Positions 1-7,360 of a stretch of DNA of 64,000 nt are shown one piece after another. The notes below the pieces were generated by a model. It made no database searches. It was not told the DNA's origin and worked only from the letters and a program-made list of their open reading frames with translations. The position numbers and the translations under genes are program-made. The stretch comes from JAOABP01 sp964590395 (GTDB lineage Bacteria > Hydrothermota > Tepidihabitantia > Tepidihabitantales > Tepidihabitantaceae). Location: the NCBI GenBank assembly GCA_964590395.1, contig CAZPVT010000005.1:192989-256988 (forward strand), read 5' to 3'. How positions within the stretch are numbered: position 1 is the stretch's first letter; the number at the start of each line of letters is the position of its first letter.

Positions 1-2364
1 GATACGGGTTGTGATTACACCCATCCGGATCTGGCGGATCATATGTGGGAGGATCCGAACTATCCTCGCCATGGTTGGAATTTTGAGAACAACAACAATG
101 ATCCGATGGATGTGCAGGGTCATGGGACGCATACGGCTGGGACGGTGGCGAGTGATGGGACGAGTGGGAGTCAGTGTGGTGTGGCGCCAGATGCGCGGAT
201 AATGGTGTGCCGGGTGAGGACGGTAGCGGATTCGGTGGCGGAGAGTCAGTGCTGGCAGGCGATGCAGTTTGTGGTTTCGCCGCCTCTGTCTCCGGAGAAT
301 GGCGCGGATCTGTACACAATGTCTTTGGGGTGGCAGATCTCCTGGAATCCGCGTCAGGCGACCTGGCGACAGGTGGCGGACAATGTGAATGCGGCAGGGG
401 TGATTCAGATCATCGCAGCGGGCAATGAGCGGTATCTCAATCCACCCAACTCCTTACGTTGTCCGGGTAATGTGCCGCCGCCTTGGTGGAATCCGCAGAA
501 CAGTGGGCAGGGTGCGCTTTCCGGGGTGATTTCAATCGGAGCGACCGACTCACTGGATGCGATTGCGAGTTTTTCCAGTCGCGGTCCGGTTACCTGGCAG
601 AATGTGGCGCCGTATAATGACTATCCGTATCCGCCGGGTTTGACCAAGCCGGATGTGAGTGCACCGGGAGTGGCGGTGAAGTCCTGTCGGGTTGGTGGTG
701 GTTATGTGGAGATGGATGGAACTTCGATGGCGACACCACACACCGCGGGTGTGGCCTGTCTGATGCTTTCGAAGAATCCGAATCTCAGTCCGATGGTGGT
801 GGACTCAATTCTTGAGGTCACCGCGGTGGATTTGGGCACTCCGGGCAAGGATAACGACTTTGGTGCAGGTAGAATTGATGCGCTGGTAGCGGTGAACCAT
901 ATAACCGGTTCTGGCGGTCCGATGCTATTTCTGCGTAATATGGTGGTGCATGATTCACCACCCGGCGGCAACAACAACGGTCGGGTAGACCCTGGTGAAC
1001 AGGCGCGGCTCAGGATTACCTTGCGCAACTCTGGTGGTGCGGCTTGCAACAACACGGTCGGGGTGTTTCGTGCCTTTGACAGCCGGTTAACGGTTACCGA
1101 CTCACTGGGTAGTTGGGGCAACATTCCGGCTGGTGAGGAACGAACCAATACCACAGATCCAATTGGGGTGATGGCGCAGGGAACAATACCGCCAGGCTCC
1201 AACATCGCTTGTACCCTGTTTGTCTCGGGCGATAGTGCCGATTATCAGACGAAAATAGCGATTGCGCTACGTGTCGGTGAGCCACCACCTCAGCCGGGAA
1301 CGGTTATCTGGGGACCAAAGGTTTGTCCGGGTATGCCAAGCGACTGGGGTCTGTATGGCGTTGCATATAACCGTCAGGATAATCTAATTTACTGTGTTTA
1401 TTTCTTTGGCACAGCACTTTATAAATACACCTCGGACAGTTCCCTGCAATCACAGGGTACGGTACCAATTCCTGAGGATTCCTGTACCGATATCTACTAT
1501 TGTTCGTATGATAATACATTCTGGCTGATTGCTAATCCACCGAAGCGCGTCTACAAGATTACACCTACCGGCTCAGTGATTCGGTACTTCACCGTTCCGC
1601 AGGCAGAGTATCCCTGTGGTGTGGCAGAGGATGAGGAGCGGCATCTGGTGTATGTGAGCGATCGACGCAGTACTACCAATCAGCAGCGGATTTTTGTCTA
1701 TGATACGATAGGGAATATTCTGGATACCATTATTCATCCGGTTGCCGGGTACTATGGTACGAGATGCCTATCAATGGATCACCGTTCGCCGAGCAATACA
1801 CCATCAATTCTGAATATGTACACCTGGTTTGACGCAAGCGGCACAGCCTTGGATTCCTGTGCGATGTTGGAAATCGACCGGGTTAATGGTACGCTCCGCA
1901 ATCGCTTCCGCTTTACCAATACCGAGTGGAATATGAGGGGTATTGAATACGACCCTCGAGATGGCTCATACTGGGTAACGATAATGCAGTACAGCTCAGG
2001 TTCCAATAATATGATTCTGAAGGTGGTCGGGTTTAATATGGGTGCGGTAGGCTTGGCTGAGGATTATAGAAGTTTACCTGAGCAGTTGGGTTGGCTAAAG
2101 ACGTCTGCCAAACCAAATCCCGCTACGGGTCGCACGGTTCTTTCAGTTTCAGTTCCGCAACCGGGAAATGTCGATCTGCAAATTTTTGACAATGCTGGTC
2201 GGCTGGTGAGAGATTTAGTTCGAACGAAATTTGTAACCACCCAGGCGGAATTTGTTTGGGACGGGCGGGACGATTATGGCAATGAGGTGGCGCGTGGTGT
2301 TTATTTCTATCGGGTAAAATCGGCAAACTGCGAGCAGTTAGGCAAAGTGGTTCTGACACGTTGA
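1..2364 (+). CDS. Secreted subtilisin-like serine protease (S8), N-terminus cut by window edge
   Basis: The reading frame is open from base 1, so the gene starts before the window. The catalytic triad is visible in order: Asp in DTG at bases 1-3, His in HGTHTAGT at 121-123, and Ser in GTSMATPH at 724-726; the oxyanion Asn in AAGNE is at about 424. After the protease domain comes a beta-rich stretch (about 930-1280), then a propeller-like region with repeated YxxV/LIYxV strands (about 1300-2040). The last 80 or so residues form a FlgD-Ig/type IX secretion-like domain (IFDNAGRLVRDL, then WDGRDDYGNEVARGVYFYRV). This suggests export across an outer membrane and surface attachment or release. An ATG at 43 lies inside the catalytic domain and is not the start. 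The signal peptide and any propeptide lie outside the window. Confidence 0.93.
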   Translation, partial: DTGCDYTHPDLADHMWEDPNYPRHGWNFENNNNDPMDVQGHGTHTAGTVASDGTSGSQCGVAPDARIMVCRVRTVADSVAESQCWQAMQFVVSPPLSPENGADLYTMSLGWQISWNPRQATWRQVADNVNAAGVIQIIAAGNERYLNPPNSLRCPGNVPPPWWNPQNSGQGALSGVISIGATDSLDAIASFSSRGPVTWQNVAPYNDYPYPPGLTKPDVSAPGVAVKSCRVGGGYVEMDGTSMATPHTAGVACLMLSKNPNLSPMVVDSILEVTAVDLGTPGKDNDFGAGRIDALVAVNHITGSGGPMLFLRNMVVHDSPPGGNNNGRVDPGEQARLRITLRNSGGAACNNTVGVFRAFDSRLTVTDSLGSWGNIPAGEERTNTTDPIGVMAQGTIPPGSNIACTLFVSGDSADYQTKIAIALRVGEPPPQPGTVIWGPKVCPGMPSDWGLYGVAYNRQDNLIYCVYFFGTALYKYTSDSSLQSQGTVPIPEDSCTDIYYCSYDNTFWLIANPPKRVYKITPTGSVIRYFTVPQAEYPCGVAEDEERHLVYVSDRRSTTNQQRIFVYDTIGNILDTIIHPVAGYYGTRCLSMDHRSPSNTPSILNMYTWFDASGTALDSCAMLEIDRVNGTLRNRFRFTNTEWNMRGIEYDPRDGSYWVTIMQYSSGSNNMILKVVGFNMGAVGLAEDYRSLPEQLGWLKTSAKPNPATGRTVLSVSVPQPGNVDLQIFDNAGRLVRDLVRTKFVTTQAEFVWDGRDDYGNEVARGVYFYRVKSANCEQLGKVVLTR

Positions 2365-2382
2365 GGCATCAACGCCTTTCTA

Positions 2383-2410
2383 CGGGGCAGGGCAGATTCA
2401 CCCTGCCCCG
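2383..2410 (+). terminator. Hairpin after the subtilase gene
   Basis: A perfect 10-bp inverted repeat (CGGGGCAGGG at 2383-2392 with CCCTGCCCCG at 2401-2410) has an 8-base loop and starts 18 bases after the protease stop codon. The sequence after it is AATTATTTAA rather than a clean T run, so termination may be imperfect or assisted by a factor. It separates the protease from the tRNA promoter. Confidence 0.6.
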
Positions 2411-2429
2411 AATTATTTAATGGATAAAC

Positions 2430-2457
2430 TTGACCTGGATATTTGGGTAAATAATAT
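2430..2457 (+). promoter_or_regulatory. Promoter of the tRNA-Thr/Tyr/Gly cluster
   Basis: TTGACC at 2430-2435 and TAATAT at 2452-2457 are separated by 16 bases. The predicted start site is near 2464, a few bases before the first tRNA at 2470. Confidence 0.65.
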
Positions 2458-2469
2458 ATTCTAAAATTT

Positions 2470-2542
2470 GCCGACATAGCTCAGCCGGTAGAGCAGAGGT
2501 TTTGTAAACCTCAGGTCGGGGGTTCGATTCCCTCTGTCGGCT
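2470..2542 (+). tRNA. tRNA-Thr (anticodon TGT)
   Basis: A 73-base cloverleaf. The acceptor stem GCCGACA pairs with TGTCGGC, the anticodon stem is GAGGT/ACCTC, and the loop TTTGTAA gives anticodon TGT. The T loop is TTCGATT. CCA is not encoded. Confidence 0.95.
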
Positions 2543-2560
2543 GAAGATAGTAGAAATTAC

Positions 2561-2643
2561 GGACGGGTTCCCGAGTGGTTAAAGGGGGCAGACTGTAAAT
2601 CTGCTGGCGGATGCCTACGGAGGTTCGAATCCTTCCCCGTCCA
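2561..2643 (+). tRNA. tRNA-Tyr (anticodon GTA)
   Basis: An 83-base tRNA with the long variable arm of bacterial class II tRNAs. The acceptor stem GGACGGG pairs with CCCGTCC, and the anticodon loop CTGTAAA gives GTA. CCA is not encoded. Confidence 0.95.
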
Positions 2644-2659
2644 TATGTTTTCCTAGTGT

Positions 2660-2730
2660 GCGGGCGTGGTGTAGTGGTAGCACAACAGCCTTCCAAGCTG
2701 TTTGCGTGGGTTCGACTCCCATCGCCCGCT
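2660..2730 (+). tRNA. tRNA-Gly (anticodon TCC)
   Basis: A 71-base cloverleaf. The acceptor stem GCGGGCG pairs with CGCCCGC, and the anticodon loop CTTCCAA gives TCC. CCA is not encoded. Confidence 0.95.
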
Positions 2731-2769
2731 AATGGATTGATAAAGTTAAATATCTAGGTAAAGAAATTA

Positions 2770-2797
2770 TTGACAGGTGATATTTTATTGGTATAAT
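2770..2797 (+). promoter_or_regulatory. Consensus promoter for tRNA-Thr2 and tuf
   Basis: TTGACA at 2770-2775 and TATAAT at 2792-2797, both perfect consensus hexamers with a 16-base spacer. The start site is predicted near 2804, nine bases before the tRNA. It probably drives tRNA-Thr(GGT), tuf and at least the genes through nusG. Confidence 0.85.
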
Positions 2798-2812
2798 TAC
2801 AAAGTTATAGTC

Positions 2813-2885
2813 GCCCATGTAGCTCAGTCGGCAGAGCACTTCCTTGGTAAGGAAGAGGTCGCCGGTTCAATTCCGGCCGTGGGCT
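2813..2885 (+). tRNA. tRNA-Thr (anticodon GGT)
   Basis: A 73-base cloverleaf. The acceptor stem GCCCATG pairs with CGTGGGC (one G-T pair), and the anticodon loop TTGGTAA gives GGT. CCA is not encoded. It is 73 bases upstream of tuf and probably cotranscribed with it. Confidence 0.95.
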
Positions 2886-2958
2886 GAGTTTAAGTTAGAG
2901 GTTACCTCTAAAGGTAATGGTTGTGTTAATAAATTTGTATTATAAGGAGGTATAGTTT

Positions 2959-4161
2959 ATGGCTAAAGCAAAGTTTGAACGCAAAAAGCCGCATGTGAAC
3001 GTCGGAACAATTGGCCATGTAGACCATGGGAAAACGACCTTAACTGCTGCAATCACTAAGGTGTTATCAACAAAAGGATTGGCAACTTATGTTACTTATG
3101 ACCAAGTGGCAAAGGCAAGTGAAGCCCATGGCCGCCGCGATGAAACAAAAATCCTGACGATCGCCGTTTCCCATGTAGAGTATGAAAGCGAAAAGAGACA
3201 CTATGCTCATATTGACTGCCCCGGACACGCTGACTACATCAAGAACATGATTACTGGTGCAGCACAGATGGACGGTGCGATCTTGGTAGTTTCTGCTGCC
3301 GACGGTCCTATGCCACAAACAACTGAGCATGTGTTGTTGGCTCGGCAGGTTAACGTTCCAGCAATGGTAGTTTATCTAAACAAAGTTGACTTGGTGGACG
3401 ACCCTGACTTAATTGAACTTGTTTCCGAAGAAATCAGAGATATCTTGAATAAGTACGGGTTTCCCGGCGATAAAACACCGATTATCAGAGGCAGTTCCTT
3501 GAAAGCGCTCCAAGAGGAATCCGGGTCAAATGTTGATTCCATTTGGGAGTTAATAAAGGCGCTAGATGAGTTTATTCCTGAACCGGTGCGAGATATTGAT
3601 AAGCCATTCCTAATGCCTATTGAGGATATCTTTTCAATTACGGGAAGAGGTACCGTAGTAACCGGGCGCGTTGAGCGTGGTATCTTTAAACCCGGTAGCG
3701 AAGTTGAAATCGTTGGTTTTGGAAAACATGATAAGGTGGTGGTGACAAGTATTGAAATGTTTCGCAAGGTTTTGGACGATGCGCGTGCTGGAGATAATGT
3801 GGGTTTGCTTTTGCGCGGAGTAGGTAAAGACGAAGTTGAGCGAGGGATGGTTATTGCCGCACCGGGTTCAATTAAGCCTTATAAGAAGTTCAAAGCCGAG
3901 GTTTATGTCCTTACCAAGGAAGAAGGAGGCAGGCATACACCTTTCTTCCCTGGTTATCGCCCGCAATTTTATATCCGGACCACTGATGTTACTGGAACAG
4001 TGCAGTTACCGCAAGGAGTGGAGATGGTGATGCCCGGTGATCATATTACGATGGAGATTGAACTGATCACACCGGTGGCGCTGGAACAGAATTCAAAGTT
4101 TGCTATTCGTGAGGGCGGTAGAACTGTCGGTGCCGGTACGGTTGTTGAGATAATCGAGTAG
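2959..4161 (+). CDS. tuf: Elongation factor Tu
   Basis: This GTPase delivers aminoacyl-tRNA to the ribosomal A site. The 400-residue length is normal. The G1 motif GHVDHGKT is at residues 19-26, followed by the DCPGH switch II motif near 81 and NKVD near 136. Domains 2 and 3 follow, with GRGTVVTGRVERG and the C-terminal GGRTVGAGTV. The ATG at 2959 follows a strong Shine-Dalgarno AAGGAGG at 2944-2950. It sits between tRNA-Thr(GGT) and rpmG, the same order as the E. coli tufB unit on its upstream side. A second tuf copy, if any, is outside the window. Confidence 0.98.
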   Translation: MAKAKFERKKPHVNVGTIGHVDHGKTTLTAAITKVLSTKGLATYVTYDQVAKASEAHGRRDETKILTIAVSHVEYESEKRHYAHIDCPGHADYIKNMITGAAQMDGAILVVSAADGPMPQTTEHVLLARQVNVPAMVVYLNKVDLVDDPDLIELVSEEIRDILNKYGFPGDKTPIIRGSSLKALQEESGSNVDSIWELIKALDEFIPEPVRDIDKPFLMPIEDIFSITGRGTVVTGRVERGIFKPGSEVEIVGFGKHDKVVVTSIEMFRKVLDDARAGDNVGLLLRGVGKDEVERGMVIAAPGSIKPYKKFKAEVYVLTKEEGGRHTPFFPGYRPQFYIRTTDVTGTVQLPQGVEMVMPGDHITMEIELITPVALEQNSKFAIREGGRTVGAGTVVEIIE

Positions 4162-4170
4162 CAAAAAGCG

Positions 4171-4317
4171 ATGCGTATTTTTATTACTTTAGCCTGCTCC
4201 GAATGTAAAAGCAGAAATTATCATACGAACAAGAACAAAAAGAAAACGCAGAGGATGGAATTGAAAAAATTCTGTCCCAGTTGTAAGAAACATACTGTTC
4301 ACAAGGAGGTTAAATAG
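4171..4317 (+). CDS. rpmG: 50S ribosomal protein L33
   Basis: A 48-residue protein starting MRIFITLACSECKSRNYH and ending HTVHKEVK. It has two Cys pairs, CSEC at residues 9-12 and CPSC at 35-38, so it is the zinc-binding form of L33. It starts nine bases after tuf and lies in the usual tuf-rpmG-tRNA-Trp-secE order. The TAG stop (4315-4317) overlaps the first two bases of tRNA-Trp, so tRNA processing and complete rpmG mRNA compete. Confidence 0.93.
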   Translation: MRIFITLACSECKSRNYHTNKNKKKTQRMELKKFCPSCKKHTVHKEVK

Positions 4318-4388
4318 GCCAGTAGCTCTAATGGTAGAGCGGCGGACTCCAAATCCGTAGGTTGGGGGTTCAAGTCCCTCCTGGCCTG
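4316..4388 (+). tRNA. tRNA-Trp (anticodon CCA)
   Basis: A 73-base cloverleaf. The acceptor stem AGGCCAG pairs with CTGGCCT, the discriminator is G, and the anticodon loop CTCCAAA gives CCA. Its first two bases are the last two of the rpmG stop codon, and secE begins eight bases after its end. The 3' terminal CCA is not encoded. Confidence 0.95.
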
Positions 4389-4396
4389 CATAAAAG

Positions 4397-4588
4397 ATGG
4401 GGACAATTAAAAAAATAAAAGAGTATATAAAAGATGTGATTAGTGAGATGAAAAAGGTGTCTTGGGTGAAACCCAAAGAATTATGGACGACAACACTGGT
4501 GGTTATTGTTTTTTCGGCAATTCTTGCTGGGTTCATTGGATTATGGGATTTTGTTTTTTCGCGACTTCTGGCGCTGATCATCCGTTAA
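4397..4588 (+). CDS. secE: Preprotein translocase subunit SecE
   Basis: A 63-residue single-span SecE. There is an amphipathic N-terminal helix (residues 1-22), the conserved EMKKVSWVKPKELWTTT signature, and one membrane segment (about residues 33-60). It stabilises SecY in the SecYEG channel. The ATG at 4397 is only eight bases past the mature end of tRNA-Trp and has no Shine-Dalgarno sequence, so after tRNA excision its mRNA would be almost leaderless. Confidence 0.95.
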   Translation: MGTIKKIKEYIKDVISEMKKVSWVKPKELWTTTLVVIVFSAILAGFIGLWDFVFSRLLALIIR

Positions 4589-4605
4589 GTGTCCGGAGTA
4601 GAATA

Positions 4606-5130
4606 ATGAAATTTTTTGTTGTTCATACTTATACGGGAAGGGAAAAACGAATAAAGGAGTTGATCGAGAAGGCAATTAAAGCACAAGGTATGCAGTTTCT
4701 TTTCGGAAAGATCATTTTGCCCGCAGAAAAGGTGGCAAGGGTAAGAAAATCAAAAATTGTTACCGAGGAAAAGCGGTTGTATCCTGGCTATTTGGTAGTG
4801 GAAATGGAACCGGTTGAAGAAGCGCTGAAATTGGTTACCTCGATACCGGGGGTTACTCATATTCTGGGAACGAGGCAGCGGCCACTGGCACTTTCAGAAG
4901 ATGAGGTGGAAGCGATTTGTGAGCAGATTGAACAGAGCCGGGACAAAATTGAACCGGAAGCTCCTTTTGAAAAAGGTGAGACAGTTAAGGTAACAAAAGG
5001 ACCATTTGCCGGGTTTACTGGTACGGTTGAGGAAATTATTCCCGAACGGCGTCGGGTGAAGGTAATGGTTACTATATTCGGCAGACCAACACCCATTGAC
5101 CTTGATTTTCTCGAGGTACAGCCTATTTAG
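4606..5130 (+). CDS. nusG: Transcription antitermination factor NusG
   Basis: A 174-residue NusG. The N-terminal NGN domain starts MKFFVVHTYTGREKR and carries LYPGYLVVEM. The C-terminal KOW domain carries KVTKGPFAGFTGTVEEI. It binds the RNA polymerase clamp and links to S10/Rho. The ATG at 4606 is chosen because it matches the family N-terminus and follows GGAG at about 4594; longer starts in this frame overlap secE and read nonsense. It ends 20 bases before rplK. Confidence 0.96.
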   Translation: MKFFVVHTYTGREKRIKELIEKAIKAQGMQFLFGKIILPAEKVARVRKSKIVTEEKRLYPGYLVVEMEPVEEALKLVTSIPGVTHILGTRQRPLALSEDEVEAICEQIEQSRDKIEPEAPFEKGETVKVTKGPFAGFTGTVEEIIPERRRVKVMVTIFGRPTPIDLDFLEVQPI

Positions 5131-5150
5131 ATTAGAAAGGAGTTTACAGG

Positions 5151-5579
5151 ATGGCCAAAAAGATTGTGGCGATAGTTAAATTGCAGGTTCCAGCAGGACA
5201 AGCAACTGCAGCACCGCCAATTGGACCGGCTTTAGGGCAGCACGGTGTTAACATCGCTGAGTTTATTAAGGCGGTTAATGAGGCGACAAGAAAAGAACCT
5301 CCGGGGATGTTAATTCCGGTAGTAGTTACAATTTATTCGGACCGTAAGTTTACTTTTATTACCAAGAGCCCACCGGCATCAGTTTTGTTAAAACAGGCAG
5401 CAGGTTTGGCAAAAGGTTCGCCGGAGCCAAATCGGTCAAAAGTTGGAGTGGTCAGTCGTAAGGCGCTTCGGGAGATAGCGGAAAAAAAGATGAAGGACCT
5501 AAATGCCAGTACAGTGGAAGCAGCGATGAAGATAGTTGAAGGAACAGCCCATTCCATGGGGCTGACGGTGGAGGATTAA
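5151..5579 (+). CDS. rplK: 50S ribosomal protein L11
   Basis: A 142-residue L11 of normal length. The start MAKKIVAIVKLQVPAGQA and the PPIGPALGQHGVNI motif are typical. The C-terminal RNA-binding domain ends in the expected AHSMGL. It forms the GTPase-associated centre with L10 and L7/L12. Its TAA stop overlaps the rplA ATG by one base, so the two are translationally coupled. Confidence 0.98.
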   Translation: MAKKIVAIVKLQVPAGQATAAPPIGPALGQHGVNIAEFIKAVNEATRKEPPGMLIPVVVTIYSDRKFTFITKSPPASVLLKQAAGLAKGSPEPNRSKVGVVSRKALREIAEKKMKDLNASTVEAAMKIVEGTAHSMGLTVED

Positions 5580-6289
5580 TGAAACGGAGTAAGCGGTATC
5601 GAAAAACAAGAGAGATGGTTGATCGTTTACAGGCGTACTCGTTAGCCGAAGCGGTAAGGTTGGTTAAGGAAAATGCCAATGTAAAGTTTGATGAAACCGT
5701 CGAGGTGGCGGTACGACTGGGTATCGATCCAAAGAAACAGGAACAGACGGTTGCGGGGACAGTGAGTTTGCCTCATGGCACCGGGCGAAAGGTAAGGATA
5801 TTGGCTTTTGTCAAGGGGGACAAGGCAGAAGAGGCTAAGGCTGCCGGTGCCGATTATGTCGGATTTGATGATTTAGTGGAGAAGGTCGGGTCCGGATGGA
5901 CCGATTTTGATGTTGCGGTAGCGACGCCAGATACGATGCCGGCGGTAGGTAGATTAGGAAAAATTTTAGGGCCTAAGGGGCTTATGCCCTCGCCAAAGAC
6001 CCAAACTGTTTCTTTTGATATTGGCGCAACAATTCGAGAGTTGAAGTCGGGACGAATTAGTTACCGCAGCGATAAAACCGGAAATGTTCATGCTGCGGTT
6101 GGTAAGGTATCGTTTCGTCCTGAACAGTTAATGGAAAATATTCAAATGTTCATCCGGGAGTTGATCAGGAATAAACCTACTACAGCCAAGGGACAGTTTA
6201 TCCGTAAAGTGGTAATTTCTTCTACTATGGGGATAGGAATAAAGGTTGATACCAGGGAGTTTACTGAAATGACTAAACGGGAGGTGTGA
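5579..6289 (+). CDS. rplA: 50S ribosomal protein L1
   Basis: A 236-residue L1 of the mobile stalk. Typical motifs are SLPHGTGR, GKILGPKGLMPSPKTQT and the C-terminal STMGIGIKVD. It overlaps rplK by one base. L1 usually represses its own operon by binding an mRNA copy of its rRNA site; only 20 bases separate nusG and rplK here, and I could not identify such a site. Confidence 0.98.
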   Translation: MKRSKRYRKTREMVDRLQAYSLAEAVRLVKENANVKFDETVEVAVRLGIDPKKQEQTVAGTVSLPHGTGRKVRILAFVKGDKAEEAKAAGADYVGFDDLVEKVGSGWTDFDVAVATPDTMPAVGRLGKILGPKGLMPSPKTQTVSFDIGATIRELKSGRISYRSDKTGNVHAAVGKVSFRPEQLMENIQMFIRELIRNKPTTAKGQFIRKVVISSTMGIGIKVDTREFTEMTKREV

Positions 6290-6290
6290 T

Positions 6291-6848
6291 TTGCAGAAAA
6301 GCAAAAAGGCGAGGTTTATTGAGGAGTTGCAGGATAGAATTAGGCATTCGACCGCGATGTTTTTTATTGATTTCGCTGGTATAACCGGTAATGAATTCAG
6401 TATTCTGCGACGCGAGGGAAGGGCAAGAAATTTAAGGGTAAAAGTGGTGAAGAATCGATTGGCAAAGCGGGCATTAGCCGCATGTGGAGTGCCAGATGCG
6501 GTTGCGCAGTTTTTAGTCGGGTCAACGGCGATAATTTTTTCCGCTGCGGATCCGACCGCCCCGGCGCAGTTACTTAAGGGAGTAAAAGAACGACAGGGAA
6601 ATCTGAAGTTTAAGGGTGCGTATCTGGAGCAGAGGATTTTTGCCGCGTCAGATTTCGATTTTCTGACCAGCCTACCAACGAAGGAGGAATTGAGAAAAGA
6701 GTTACTGGGAGTTTTAGCAGGTCATATATACGGTTTAGTGATGGTTTTAGGCGGGCCTCTGGAACAGTTGATTGGGATTTTAGGAGAACTGGAGAAAAAG
6801 AAAGTAAACCAAGCAGAAGCAATGGGGGGGAAATGTTCCGAGGCATAA
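6291..6848 (+). CDS. rplJ: 50S ribosomal protein L10
   Basis: A 185-residue L10 that anchors the L7/L12 stalk. The conserved parts are the N-terminal KARFIEELQDRI helix, LRVKVVKNRLAKRAL, and a C-terminal helix for L12 dimers. The start is TTG at 6291, chosen because GGGAGGTG lies just upstream, the family N-terminus begins here, and no ATG fits. It starts one base after rplA. Confidence 0.95.
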   Translation: MQKSKKARFIEELQDRIRHSTAMFFIDFAGITGNEFSILRREGRARNLRVKVVKNRLAKRALAACGVPDAVAQFLVGSTAIIFSAADPTAPAQLLKGVKERQGNLKFKGAYLEQRIFAASDFDFLTSLPTKEELRKELLGVLAGHIYGLVMVLGGPLEQLIGILGELEKKKVNQAEAMGGKCSEA

Positions 6849-6902
6849 GATTGCTGCTTCTCATAAGCAAAGTAGGAAAATAGTTTAACTTAAGGAGGCA
6901 AA

Positions 6903-7298
6903 ATGTCTGAGGACAAAGTCCAACAGTTGATGGCAATGATTGAAAGTTTGAGCGTAACCGAGTTGGCATCACTGATAAAACAACTTAAAGAAAGATTCGG
7001 TATAACAGGCCAGGCATTGGTAGCAAGTCCAGCAGCTCCAGTGGCGGGAAGTGGTGCCGCAGGTACGGAAGCAAAGACGGAGGAAAAAACCGAGTGGACG
7101 GTTACGTTGGTTGCTGTTGGAGATAAGAAAATCCAGGTTTTAAAAGAACTGCGGGCGTTGACTCAGTTGGGGTTAAAGGAGGCCAAAGATATAATTGAGA
7201 AGACCCCCAGTGTCATAAAGGAAAACGCAAGCCGAGAGGAGGCAGAACGGCTTAAGGCAAAACTGGAAGAGGTGGGTGCCAAAGTGGAGATCAAGTAA
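6903..7298 (+). CDS. rplL: 50S ribosomal protein L7/L12
   Basis: A 131-residue stalk protein. An N-terminal dimerisation domain (residues 1-35) is followed by an Ala/Gly/Pro hinge (about 38-56) and the C-terminal domain EWTVTLVAVGDKKIQVLKEL with LGLKEAKDIIEKTP. It is preceded by a strong AAGGAGG, which fits the high copy number of this protein. There is a 54-base gap after rplJ. Confidence 0.97.
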   Translation: MSEDKVQQLMAMIESLSVTELASLIKQLKERFGITGQALVASPAAPVAGSGAAGTEAKTEEKTEWTVTLVAVGDKKIQVLKELRALTQLGLKEAKDIIEKTPSVIKENASREEAERLKAKLEEVGAKVEIK

Positions 7299-7360
7299 GA
7301 TTTCGGAATTTAATTCCTGATGGTAATCCGAGTTAATGGGTATTAATTTAGAGGGGTTTG

